Below the pieces are notes generated by a model. That model saw only the letters and a program-made list of their open reading frames with translations, was not told the DNA's origin and did not search any database. A stretch of DNA of 64,000 bases from Anaerostipes faecalis (GTDB taxonomy: Bacteria > Bacillota > Clostridia > Lachnospirales > Lachnospiraceae). Below, in pieces: positions 1 to 8,042 of the stretch (its first letter is position 1; every line of letters starts with the position of its first letter). The position numbers and the translations under genes were made by a program. The stretch covers positions 22,930 through 86,929 of the forward strand of contig NZ_JABRXE010000011.1 in the NCBI RefSeq assembly GCF_018982945.1, in the 5' to 3' direction.

Positions 1-451
1 AATCATTTAACGCCCCTGTCATTACCGTTCTAAATCCACAGTCAATGGACGCCTGGGCTATGGTATCCGGTGTCAGATACATATCAAAATTTGCCGTAAT
101 TCCACTGGTCAGATACTCCATAATGGCAAGTTTTGATAAATGATAAATATCTTCCGGAGTCAATTTTGCCTCATAAGGAAAAACTTGCTCATTAAGCCAT
201 TGCAGCAAAGGCAGATCGTCCGCATGAGATCTTAAAAAAGTCATTGCAGAATGAGTATGAGCATTTTTAAATCCAGGCATGATAAGATTTCCTTTGGCAT
301 TAATCTGTCGATCCCATTGGTTTTGGGCTGCTTTTTCAGGAATCATATCCCCAATGTAAGATATTTTCCCGTCTCTAATCCACAATTCTCCATCAAAAAC
401 CGGCATTTCATCTTCCATAGTTAAAATTCTGGCATTATAGATTCGTATCAT
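1..451 (-). CDS. Amidohydrolase (MTA/SAH deaminase-like), N-terminal part
   Basis: Read directly from the minus strand. The ATG at 449-451 opens a frame that runs off the window edge, giving about 150 residues. It shows the metal-dependent amidohydrolase start: a short N-terminal beta domain, then PGFKNAHTHSAM at residues 59-70, whose HTH supplies the first two metal ligands. The order of motifs resembles 5'-methylthioadenosine/S-adenosylhomocysteine deaminases, but a guanine or other deaminase cannot be excluded because the substrate-binding half is outside the window. It begins 21 bp after the purine nucleoside phosphorylase stop on the same strand, which fits a joint role in purine salvage. 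Confidence 0.8.
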   Translation of the reverse strand, partial: MIRIYNARILTMEDEMPVFDGELWIRDGKISYIGDMIPEKAAQNQWDRQINAKGNLIMPGFKNAHTHSAMTFLRSHADDLPLLQWLNEQVFPYEAKLTPEDIYHLSKLAIMEYLTSGITANFDMYLTPDTIAQASIDCGFRTVMTGALND

Positions 452-472
452 ATTTTCCCCTTCTTTCTAATG

Positions 473-1309
473 CTATAAAAGACCTGCACCAATTTTCTCT
501 ATTGATTTTGTTATCAGCCGTTTAAATTCTGGCGCTGCTTTATCTGCCATTTCCTGCACTTCCTTATGACTTAACGGCTGTCCACTGATTCCTGCCGCCT
601 GATTGGAGATACAGGAGATTCCACAGATTTTCATTCCCATATGATTGGCTGCTATAGCCTCACACACTGTACTCATACCTACAGCATCCGCATCCATGGC
701 ACTGCACATACGAATTTCAGCTGGAGTCTCAAAATTAGGGCCTGTAAGCTGTATATAAACACCTTCTCGAAGAGGGATTCCCAGCTCCTTTGATACTTCT
801 CTTAGAATATCCTGAAGCTGCTTATCATATACCTCACTCATATCCGGAAATCTTTCACCTAACCGGTCATCATTTGGTCCAATAAGAGGAGACGGCACAA
901 AGCAGGATATGTGATCGGTAATCATCATAAAATCCCCGGCACGAAAATCCGGATGAATTCCTCCTGCCGCATTGGTCAAAAATAAAACCTGTGCTCCCAT
1001 TTTTTTCATCAATCTAACAGGAAGTACCACATCATCCATGGAATATCCTTCGTAGTAATGAACTCTTCCCTGCATAACCACAACAGGCACATCTTCCACA
1101 TAGCCAAAAACAAATCTTCCTTTATGCCCTGGTACCGTAGACACAGGAAACCCTTCAATTTCATGATAATCCACAGTATCCTCAATCTGAATAGTCTCCG
1201 CAAAATCACCCAGACCGGATCCTAAGATCAATGCAACTTTCGGCATAAAATCTGTCTTTTTACGAATACTGTCATAACATTGATTTAATTTCTCATATAC
1301 CTGACTCAT
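473..1309 (-). CDS. punA: Purine nucleoside phosphorylase (trimeric type)
   Basis: The protein has 278 residues, the normal length for trimeric inosine/guanosine phosphorylases, which split purine ribonucleosides with phosphate into base and ribose-1-phosphate in the cytoplasm. Family hallmarks are LILGSGLGDF near residue 28, PGHKGRF near 60, the TNAAGG phosphate/purine loop near 113, and the base-binding GPNFETPAEIR and VGMSTV segments in the C-terminal half. The ATG is preceded by AGGAGATAAT, a good ribosome binding site. It is probably co-transcribed with the following amidohydrolase. The identification is secure at family level; preference among inosine, guanosine and deoxy forms cannot be read. 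Confidence 0.93.
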   Translation of the reverse strand: MSQVYEKLNQCYDSIRKKTDFMPKVALILGSGLGDFAETIQIEDTVDYHEIEGFPVSTVPGHKGRFVFGYVEDVPVVVMQGRVHYYEGYSMDDVVLPVRLMKKMGAQVLFLTNAAGGIHPDFRAGDFMMITDHISCFVPSPLIGPNDDRLGERFPDMSEVYDKQLQDILREVSKELGIPLREGVYIQLTGPNFETPAEIRMCSAMDADAVGMSTVCEAIAANHMGMKICGISCISNQAAGISGQPLSHKEVQEMADKAAPEFKRLITKSIEKIGAGLL

Positions 1310-1392
1310 TATTATCTCCTTCCTGAAACCTTTTTGTTTCTTTTTATTATATCACAGCAGATCGTTTTTTATATCATAAGCAGGTTTCTATA

Positions 1393-1424
1393 AAACAAAA
1401 AACTGCCCACACAATCGTGGACAG
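1393..1424 (-). terminator. Rho-independent terminator after rplT
   Basis: On the minus strand CTGTCCAC (1424-1417) pairs with GTGGGCAG (1410-1403), 8 bp with one G-U pair, followed by TTTTTTG. It lies 26 bp beyond the rplT stop and closes the infC-rpmI-rplT operon. Confidence 0.85.
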
Positions 1425-1449
1425 CTTTTATCGTAAGCTTATAAAAATA

Positions 1450-1806
1450 TTAAGCTAATTTTTCTTTTGCAACTTCTACTAATGCTGTAAATGCTGCTGG
1501 TTCGCTGATAGCCATTTCAGATAACATTTTTCTGTTGATATCTACACCAGCTAATTTTAATCCATGCATAAATTTGCTGTAAGAAAGTCCGTTCATTCTT
1601 GCTGCTGCGTTGATACGAGCAATCCATAACTGTCTGAACTGACGTTTTCTCTGTTTTCTACCTGCATAAGAACTTGTTAAAGCTCTCATTACAGACTGTT
1701 TAGCTACTCTATACTGTTTAGATCTGGCTCCTCTGTATCCTTTAGCCAGTTTTAATACTCTGTTATGTTTTTTCTTTGCGTTCATTCCGCCTTTAATTCT
1801 TGCCAT
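1450..1806 (-). CDS. rplT: 50S ribosomal protein L20
   Basis: 118 residues, the typical L20 length, with a strongly basic N-terminus ([20 protein letters not shown]) and the conserved [13 protein letters not shown] helix. L20 binds 23S rRNA early in large-subunit assembly; in Firmicutes it also represses its own operon through the infC leader RNA. It is the last gene of infC-rpmI-rplT, 28 bp after rpmI, and is followed by a terminator. Confidence 0.98.
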   Translation of the reverse strand: MARIKGGMNAKKKHNRVLKLAKGYRGARSKQYRVAKQSVMRALTSSYAGRKQRKRQFRQLWIARINAAARMNGLSYSKFMHGLKLAGVDINRKMLSEMAISEPAAFTALVEVAKEKLA

Positions 1807-1834
1807 TTCTTACGTTCCTCCTTAAACAATCGAT

Positions 1835-2032
1835 CTACAGATATGGTAAAATCTTCTTCATATTCTTTTCGTTTGTTGCATCTGTCATTGCAGCTTTTCT
1901 TAAATTTCTCTTTCTCTTAGGAGATTTCTTTGTTAAGATATGGCTCTTGTATGCCTTATTTCTTTTTAATTTTCCTGTTCCTGTCTTTTTAAATCTTTTT
2001 GCAGCTGCTCTACATGTCTTCATTTTTGGCAT
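1835..2032 (-). CDS. rpmI: 50S ribosomal protein L35
   Basis: 65 residues starting [18 protein letters not shown], a canonical L35: small, very basic and cytoplasmic, part of the large ribosomal subunit. It sits between infC and rplT in the universal bacterial order. AGGAGGAAATCACC precedes the ATG, a strong ribosome binding site. Confidence 0.98.
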   Translation of the reverse strand: MPKMKTCRAAAKRFKKTGTGKLKRNKAYKSHILTKKSPKRKRNLRKAAMTDATNEKNMKKILPYL

Positions 2033-2086
2033 GGTGATTTCCTCCTTAAATCCTATTGTATCTACTCATATTCGAATATTGCTCCA

Positions 2087-2593
2087 TTAGTTCTTTGGAG
2101 CTAAAAACATAGTCATGCTTCTTCCTTCAAATTTCGGCTTCTTATCGATTGTCGCGATATCTTCCAACTCTTTTGCAAAATCATCCAGAATTACTTTGCT
2201 GGAATTCACATGTGCAAGCTCTCTTCCTCTGAATCGAAGGGTAACTTTTACTCGTGCTCCTTTTGCAAGGAATTTTCTTGCATGATTAATCTTGGTATTC
2301 AAGTCGTTGGTGTCAATATTTGGTGACATACGAACTTCCTTGATATCGATGACTTTCTGTTTCTTTTTCGCCAGCTTTTCTTTACGAGTCTGTTCATATT
2401 TGTACTTACCATAATCAATAATCTTACAAACCGGTGGTTTTGCTTTCGGTGAAATCTTCACCAAGTCAAGCCCTGCCTCGTCAGCTAACTTCTGTGCTTC
2501 CCTTGCGGACATAATCCCAAGCTGTTCGCCATCATTAGAGATCAGTCTTACTTCTTTATCTCTGATCTGTCCGTTAATCATTAAATCGCTAAT
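2087..2593 (-). CDS. infC: Translation initiation factor IF-3, probable AUU start
   Basis: IF-3 discriminates the initiator tRNA and start codon on the 30S subunit and prevents premature joining of subunits. The N-domain (INGQIRDKEVRLI), the basic linker rich in KKKQK and the C-domain (RFRGRE) are all visible. An ATG at 2579-2581 gives 164 residues but lies 20 bases from the only Shine-Dalgarno, GGAGGTG at 2606-2600. Two in-frame ATT codons at 2594-2596 and 2591-2593 lie 5 and 8 bases from GGAGG, and a TAG stop (2597-2599) precedes them. I therefore place the start at the ATT of 2593 (168 residues, beginning I-S-D-L-M-I-N). AUU starts are known for infC, whose product controls its own translation by rejecting non-AUG codons. 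Confidence 0.9.
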   Translation of the reverse strand: MSDLMINGQIRDKEVRLISNDGEQLGIMSAREAQKLADEAGLDLVKISPKAKPPVCKIIDYGKYKYEQTRKEKLAKKKQKVIDIKEVRMSPNIDTNDLNTKINHARKFLAKGARVKVTLRFRGRELAHVNSSKVILDDFAKELEDIATIDKKPKFEGRSMTMFLAPKN

Positions 2594-2606
2594 AATCTAC
2601 ACCTCC

Positions 2607-2825
2607 ATTAATAATTCGCTCTTAATAATTGAACAAAATCCCTTGTTTCACGAGAAATCCAATGAAACAAAAAAGTGGATAGTTACAAGACTATCCACAT
2701 AAATTCAAGCATGATCAAAATATATCATATTCTTAAATATTAACCCAAGTCACTGTAACCCTTCGTGCTAAGGTGAGAGTGGATACTCTTCTTTCTTGTT
2801 ATAATTGCTCCACGCAACTTCTGAT
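2607..2825 (-). promoter_or_regulatory. infC leader: infC leader RNA with attenuator
   Basis: About 220 bases of leader separate the promoter from infC. On the minus strand an early hairpin GAGT-ATCC-ACTC (2788-2777) contains AGTATCCAC, which can pair with 8 of 9 bases of the 5' arm of the terminator hairpin at 2698-2675. That is the arrangement of an antiterminator/terminator switch. Position and gene context match the L20 autoregulatory leader of Firmicutes, but I have not matched it to a covariance model. Confidence 0.6.
2668..2698 (-). terminator. Terminator hairpin inside infC leader
   Basis: GTGGATAGT (2698-2690) pairs perfectly with ACTATCCAC (2683-2675) across a six-base loop and runs into TTTTTTG. 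It lies about 70 bp upstream of the infC start, so it is best read as an attenuator. Confidence 0.8.
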
Positions 2826-2855
2826 ATCATACCATACTGACACCGCTGGTGTCAA
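2826..2855 (-). promoter_or_regulatory. Sigma-A-type promoter of infC operon
   Basis: Minus strand TTGACA (2855-2850), 18-base spacer, TATGAT (2831-2826). The spacer and -35 contain the inverted pair TGACACC/GGTGTCA. Confidence 0.7.
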
Positions 2856-2877
2856 TGGTTTTTCAACTTTTATGTCT

Positions 2878-3290
2878 TTAATGCTTTTTACTTTTTTTAT
2901 CTTCCTCTGCATAGTAACCATATCCATAGTCACCATAAGCAGTAACGCGATCATCAACCTTATTTAATACGGCTCCAAGAATGCGGATTCCGCCCCTCTT
3001 CAGCTGCTTGATCACATCCTGAACAAGTTTACGCTTAATTACCCCCTGCTCAATTACAACAACTGTTCCATCGGTACACTGACCAATGATAACCGCATCA
3101 ATTACCAGCCCCAGTGGTGGTGCATCTACGATTACATAATCAAACTCTTCCCTTCATTAGGTACACTACTGGTTACCGTAATTGACTTGATTCCATCTCC
3201 ACAGAATGCAATATTTGTTTTTAACTGATTTAATCCTTCTGCCATTCGATAATCACTGATATCAGGCAGCTGCATCTTAATTTTTTTCAT
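2878..3290 (-). pseudogene. cpsD: Broken bacterial tyrosine kinase (CpsD/EpsB type)
   Basis: The start MKKIKMQLPDISDY at 3290 runs to the Walker A core (SVPNEGKS) and then stops after LIM. The continuation is in another frame: EFDYVIVDAPPLG (Walker B), a normal C-terminal domain, and a tyrosine cluster YGDYGYGYYAEE before a TAA at 2878. The roughly 100 residues normally between Walker A and Walker B are missing, and the join lies in a GAAGGGAAGAG run. The product cannot be an active kinase. Its start overlaps the end of cpsC by 14 bases, as in intact cps operons. Two intact kinases are encoded near 45-48 kb. Confidence 0.88.
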
Positions 3291-4017
3291 GACCCTTACC
3301 TTGCCTTCCTAACTTTTTTGTTCTTTTTTTCTCCCCTTTTGCCAATGGCAATTTAGCAAGAGTATTAATTCCCAGATATTTTTCAATATCTTCTTCTTTT
3401 CGGATGGTATCATTCATCATATGACGAACAATAATAACTGCTGATGCCAGAATAAATCCAAGCAATGCACCAATGATGACATTCTTCAACAGATTCGGAC
3501 TATCCGGCTCATCTGCCAGATATGCATTCTCAATAATCGTAGGCGCTTTCACATCCATTTTTCTGGATACTGTCTTTGCAGTAACTTCTGCCAGTTCCTG
3601 TGTCATCTCTTTTACCTTTTCAGGATCTTCATCACTTACAGAAATCTGCATAATACGTGTGTCTGCAGGATTTTCAATGGAAATCTTCTCTTTCAGTTCT
3701 TTATAATCCAGATCCAGTTTAAGATTAGAGATTACCTTTTCCAGTACAGGTCTTGATTCAACAATGACCATGTAGTCCTAAGTCAGCTGATTTCCCATGG
3801 TGAGATCGGATAACTGTGACAATCCTGATTTAGACACTACATATAATTGTGCTGTAGAAGAATACTTTGGTGTAATGAGGAATTTTGTAATTCCACCAAT
3901 AATTCCCGCAAACACTACTGTTGTCAGCAGAATCACCAGAATTTTTTGTTTTAATACAAAAAACAATTCCTTTAAATCAATCTCGATTTCATCATTCTCA
4001 TTTTCCAGTTCATACAT
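3277..4017 (-). pseudogene. cpsC: Wzz/CpsC chain-length regulator interrupted by an amber codon
   Basis: Starting at the ATG of 4017 (AAGGAG nine bases upstream) the frame encodes a cytoplasmic N-terminus, a first membrane helix (ILVILLTTVVFAGIIGG) and the start of the Wzz periplasm-side domain. Codon 80 is TAG (3778-3780). The same frame then continues without shift as DYMVIVESRPVLEKV to the second membrane helix and a short cytoplasmic tail, ending at 3277. Total length would be about 245 residues, normal for CpsC. A single CAG-to-TAG change explains the break. CpsC normally activates the CpsD kinase and sets polymer length. Readthrough is possible but unlikely given the broken cpsD beside it. 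Confidence 0.88.
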
Positions 4018-4030
4018 AAATTTTTTCTCC

Positions 4031-4741
4031 TTAAATATATTTATCCCCAACTACTTTGTCAGCATGATTCTCAAATTCGCATTCTCCAAACTTCTTACGG
4101 ATAATACCAAGTCCTTTTTCCATATCAGGACAACGTTTCCCCATATCATGACAATCACTGCCTACAAAGCAGACAAGTTGTTCTTTTAAAAGCTTCTTAC
4201 AAAAAGAAGCTCTTTTATCCAGAAGCCCGCCTAAAAAGCTTCCTGTATTTACCTGAAGATAAGCTCCCGTCTTCACCAATTCCTCAGCCCTGTCCATATG
4301 TCCAAAAATAGCTTCATATCTTTCCACATGAGCTATGATCGGTAAAAAGCCTGCATATACCATATCCTGTACAGCCTTGAAAATCCTTGAATAAGAATCT
4401 CCAACTCCAAATTCCGTCAGGACATATCTGGTACCAGCCATAGTCAAAGCTTTTCCATCTTTCAGATCCTGTATAGTATCTTTCTGATAATATAATTCAC
4501 TACCCAGATACAGCTTCATATCCGGATAATATTTCTTTGTTTCTTCTTCTATCTCACGAAACCGTTCCTCAAGGACCTTACGATCCGGACGGCCAAACTT
4601 AGGTCCGTAATGAGGGGTTAAAATAATCCTTCGAACACCCTGATCCCATTCTTCACCTATTAATTTCATAGAATCACCTAAACACTCTGCCCCATCATCT
4701 ACGCCATATAAAATATGTGTATGTATATCTGTGATTCCCAT
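4031..4741 (-). CDS. cpsB: PHP-type protein tyrosine phosphatase (CpsB/YwqE family)
   Basis: Metal-dependent phosphatase that removes phosphate from the tyrosine tail of CpsD-type kinases. The start reads MGITDIHTHILYGVDDGA, whose DIHTH is the first metal motif of the PHP fold. Further histidine/aspartate ligands follow in LTPHYGP, PIIAHVERYE and FVGSDCHDMG. About 236 residues, usual for the family. I prefer the ATG at 4741 (AGGTG seven bases upstream) over the GTG three codons earlier. It is followed by the broken cpsC and cpsD, so its own substrate is probably gone unless it acts on the kinases at 45-48 kb. Confidence 0.9.
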   Translation of the reverse strand: MGITDIHTHILYGVDDGAECLGDSMKLIGEEWDQGVRRIILTPHYGPKFGRPDRKVLEERFREIEEETKKYYPDMKLYLGSELYYQKDTIQDLKDGKALTMAGTRYVLTEFGVGDSYSRIFKAVQDMVYAGFLPIIAHVERYEAIFGHMDRAEELVKTGAYLQVNTGSFLGGLLDKRASFCKKLLKEQLVCFVGSDCHDMGKRCPDMEKGLGIIRKKFGECEFENHADKVVGDKYI

Positions 4742-4899
4742 ACTCTTCACCTAATACCTTTCTTTATGCAAAATGATCAATGTGAAGATCTATTTCTCTT
4801 CATTATATCCTTTAATTAAGTATTTTTTGTTTCTGCTTTAAGATACCATATTTCTCAGTATACTACAAGCATTGTACAATAAAATAAACATTCCTTTTA

Positions 4900-4929
4900 C
4901 AAACAAAAGGCACCCTAAACAGGATGCCT
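4900..4929 (-). terminator. Terminator after prfC
   Basis: Minus strand AGGCATCC (4929-4922) pairs with GGGTGCCT (4915-4908), loop TGTTTA, followed by TTTGTTTG. Begins six bases after the prfC stop. Confidence 0.85.
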
Positions 4930-4934
4930 CTACA

Positions 4935-6530
4935 TTACTCTTTACTGAATTCCACAAGTTCCAATCCTTCGTTACGATCAAGAACAAACTGAATTCCCCA
5001 TTCATTCTTAAACAGCAGCAATGGATTGCCTCTCATATCTTTCACTTTCTTAACTTCCGCTACTCCACGAAGCTTACTCATGTCTGTATTACGATCTTTA
5101 ATCCAGCGAATTGCCTGATATGGAAGTGGCTCTAAACGAATTTCACAATTATATTCATTTTCCAGGCGGTATTTCAACACATCAAACTGCAGTGTACCTA
5201 CAACTCCAACGATGATTTCTGCAAATCCTGCTTCATGCTCCTGGAAAATCTGTATCGCACCTTCCTGGGCAATCTGTTCCACACCTTTGACAAACTGTTT
5301 ACGTTTCATGGAATCCAGCTGAATTACACGGGCAAAATGCTCTGGTGCAAAGGTTGGAATTCCTTCATACTCAAAATCATCTTTTGGCAGACATACAGTA
5401 TCTCCAATAGAAAAGATTCCCGGGTCAAACACCCCAATGATATCACCTGCATAAGCTTCCTCAACGATCTTACGCTCCTGAGCCATAATCTGCTGAGGCT
5501 GGGAAAGACGCATTTTCTTTCCTGTCTGAACATGTTTCACTTCCATGTTGGCTTCAAACTTTCCAGAACAGATTCTCATAAAAGCAATTCTGTCTCGATG
5601 ATTCTTATTCATATTTGCCTGAATCTTAAATACAAAGGCTGAAAAACCATTCTGAGCCGGGTCTACCAATTCTCCTTTTGACAAACGAGGTAATGGTGTA
5701 TTAGTCATCTTTAAGAAATGCTCCAAAAACGGCTCTACACCAAAGTTGGTTAAAGCAGAACCGAAAAATACCGGTGACAATTCTCCTCTGTGAACTTTTT
5801 CCATATCAAGTTCAGCTGCTGCCCCATCCAGCAATTCGATTTCATCCATTAAAGTATCATAGAAATCTTCTCCAATGAGCTCTTTTGCCTGATCATCATT
5901 GGCAGAAATAATAGTTTCTTTTGCCTCTTTAGCTCCACCTGTGGAAACCGCTTCAAAACGAAGAATATTTTCAGATGCTCTTTCATATACACCCTTAAAC
6001 TCTTTTCCACAGCCGATCGGCCAGTTAATCGGACATGTTTCAATTCCAAGGACTTTTTCGATATCATCCAGCAAATCAAAAGAATCCTTGGCTTCACGGT
6101 CCATCTTATTGATAAATGTAAAAATCGGGATATGACGCATGACACAGACTTTAAATAATTTAATAGTCTGAGGTTCTACACCTTTGGAAGCATCAATAAC
6201 CATGACCGCACAGTCAGCAGCCATCAGTGTACGATAGGTATCCTCTGAAAAGTCCTCATGTCCCGGTGTATCCAGAATATTGATACATTTTCCTTCATAT
6301 TCAAACTGTAACACAGATGAAGTAACGGAAATACCTCTTTCCTTTTCAATTTCCATCCAGTCAGAAACTGCATGCTTAGAGTTTGCCTTTCCTTTTACAG
6401 AACCAGCCGTATTAATAGCTCCTCCATACAGGAGAAATTTCTCAGTTAATGTTGTTTTACCAGCATCGGGATGGGAGATAATCGCAAATGTACGTCTCCG
6501 TCCGATTTCCTGCTCTATATTATTCGCCAT
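4935..6530 (-). CDS. prfC: Peptide chain release factor 3
   Basis: A 531-residue translational GTPase, the normal RF3 length, that recycles RF1/RF2 from the ribosome after termination. The G domain shows SHPDAGKTTLTE (P-loop, residues 19-30), the RGISVTSS switch I, DTPGHEDF and NKMD. The elongation-factor-like domain 2 and a C-terminal domain ending in LVEFSKE follow. RF3 is told from EF-G by its length and by the G2 sequence MEIEKERGISV. The gene stands alone, with a terminator downstream and a 91-bp gap to the preceding nucleotidyltransferase. Confidence 0.96.
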   Translation of the reverse strand: MANNIEQEIGRRRTFAIISHPDAGKTTLTEKFLLYGGAINTAGSVKGKANSKHAVSDWMEIEKERGISVTSSVLQFEYEGKCINILDTPGHEDFSEDTYRTLMAADCAVMVIDASKGVEPQTIKLFKVCVMRHIPIFTFINKMDREAKDSFDLLDDIEKVLGIETCPINWPIGCGKEFKGVYERASENILRFEAVSTGGAKEAKETIISANDDQAKELIGEDFYDTLMDEIELLDGAAAELDMEKVHRGELSPVFFGSALTNFGVEPFLEHFLKMTNTPLPRLSKGELVDPAQNGFSAFVFKIQANMNKNHRDRIAFMRICSGKFEANMEVKHVQTGKKMRLSQPQQIMAQERKIVEEAYAGDIIGVFDPGIFSIGDTVCLPKDDFEYEGIPTFAPEHFARVIQLDSMKRKQFVKGVEQIAQEGAIQIFQEHEAGFAEIIVGVVGTLQFDVLKYRLENEYNCEIRLEPLPYQAIRWIKDRNTDMSKLRGVAEVKKVKDMRGNPLLLFKNEWGIQFVLDRNEGLELVEFSKE

Positions 6531-6621
6531 GATAGTATCCTCTTCCTATTTTAATTCAAAAATGCACACATCATTGTATTATAGCACAGATTATCATGGT
6601 TGAATATCAGAATTGATGTAT

Positions 6622-7620
6622 TTATTTTAAATCACTAAACAGATCTTCTTTGTAAAATCCTTCTTCAATCAGCTTCTTAAAGCTCTGTACAACAGTCTCT
6701 TTATCCTCTTTATATGTAACTCCAAACCATTTATCATCAGTTTCCAGTACCTTTACAGATACTTTATTTTCACGGAGCAGCTGTCCGATGATGATTGGCA
6801 GAAGATATTCCACTTTTAATGGATTTCCCGGCTGTGTTTCTTTAAAGAATTCTACAAAACCTTGTTCCAGTACAGGGAGGAATTCCGGTGTCAATCCCCA
6901 CATATTCATGGAAACATAGGAATCTGCATCAATCTCTTTTCCATCTGCTACTGCACCATTGGCAGTTTTTTCAATATTACCGGTCTCAATGACATCACTC
7001 AGATATCTGTCATCACCTACTTTACAGATACCTCTGGTTACACCACCGTTATCACTTAATGTATTCTTCAGGATAAAACCTGCCATACAGAAATCCATTG
7101 GTCTGGCAGGATCATATGTCAGAAGGAAATACAGATCTTCACTGCTGTTTGTTTCCTCTTCAATCTGTCTGGCAGGATTATATGTCAGAAGGAAATCATG
7201 AATTTTCACAAATGCTTCCTTTCCATAATAATCGTCTGCATTGATGACTACAAATGGCTCATGGATCAAATCTTTGGCAGCAAGCACTGCCTGTCCTGTT
7301 CCCCATGGTTTCTTACGATCTTCCGGTACAGTCACTCCCTCCGGAACATCATTCAGATCCTGGAATGCATATCCGATCTCCACACCCATCTTTTTGCATA
7401 GTTCTTCCATGCGGTTTCCAATCATCTCCTGGAAATCAGCCTCAATATCCTTACGGATAATAAAAACTATCTTATTGAAACCAGCTTCAATAGCATCATG
7501 AATAGAATAATCCATAATAATCTCATTATGTAAGCCAACCGGCTCCAACTGTTTGATTCCACCACCGAAACGAGAACCGATTCCGGCAGCCATGATTAAT
7601 AATGTTGTTCTCTTTATCAT
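6622..7620 (-). CDS. Sugar-phosphate nucleotidyltransferase-like protein
   Basis: Signature of nucleoside-diphosphate-sugar pyrophosphorylases near the start: LLIMAAGIGSRFGGGIKQLEP holds the GXGXR nucleotide loop, and VVINADDYYG the metal-binding aspartates. About 332 residues from the ATG at 7620, which follows GAGG by eight bases and is preferred over an ATG 15 codons upstream. The sugar is unknown; members of this subfamily often sit near exopolysaccharide genes, as here. Between the DDYYG motif and the conserved CMAGF segment lies a 22-residue insertion made by an internal duplication (FLLTYNPAR and FLLTYDPAR). It keeps the frame, so the protein may still fold. Confidence 0.82.
   Translation of the reverse strand: MIKRTTLLIMAAGIGSRFGGGIKQLEPVGLHNEIIMDYSIHDAIEAGFNKIVFIIRKDIEADFQEMIGNRMEELCKKMGVEIGYAFQDLNDVPEGVTVPEDRKKPWGTGQAVLAAKDLIHEPFVVINADDYYGKEAFVKIHDFLLTYNPARQIEEETNSSEDLYFLLTYDPARPMDFCMAGFILKNTLSDNGGVTRGICKVGDDRYLSDVIETGNIEKTANGAVADGKEIDADSYVSMNMWGLTPEFLPVLEQGFVEFFKETQPGNPLKVEYLLPIIIGQLLRENKVSVKVLETDDKWFGVTYKEDKETVVQSFKKLIEEGFYKEDLFSDLK
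7101..7196. repeat. In-frame 30-bp direct repeat, 66-bp period
   Basis: 7101-7130 and 7167-7196 are identical except for one base (gtctggcaggatYatatgtc then agaaggaaat). The 66-bp period adds 22 codons to the nucleotidyltransferase without shifting its frame. Confidence 0.9.
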
Positions 7621-7932
7621 AATATTAACCTCTTCTCTCAATTTTCCCTTAATAAATTCTATCAAACCACCTGTCAGACTTTTCTCATCATTAATAAATT
7701 AATTTGTATTGTAATATTCTTTGGATATCAATGTTTATAACATAAACATCTAGTCACTATAAAATATAACCTTTTTATCTTTAGCCATTTTTAATGAATT
7801 TTTACTATATTGTCTGTATTCTGGAACTTCTTTTTCCAAACTCCTCATTTTTAATTCCCATTGACACCTTTTAAAAAGTATTCAAAATATATATGATGTA
7901 ATTGTCTCCTTCTCCAAATTTCTTATCAGATA

Positions 7933-7981
7933 TTTTCAAGGATTATTCCATTATTTTTGATTCATCATCAATCCTTGAAAA
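7933..7981 (-). terminator. Long-loop hairpin after glycosylphosphotransferase gene
   Basis: TTTTCAAGGATT (7933-7944) and AATCCTTGAAAA (7970-7981) form a perfect 12-bp stem with a 25-base AT-rich loop, 61 bp past the gene at 8043. The T-run is weak, so function as a terminator is only probable. The rest of the 7621-8042 gap is AT-rich and I see no gene in it; it must hold the promoter of the nucleotidyltransferase gene. Confidence 0.5.
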
Positions 7982-8042
7982 CATTTATATATCTTCTCAT
8001 AATCAAATAGTATAATAGATTCTAATTTATGTAATTTTCTTT

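Noticed and set aside
1800-2090. 96-aa plus-strand hydrophobic frame
   Set aside because: Antisense to rpmI; its F/L/V content is what the reverse of lysine-rich codons produces.
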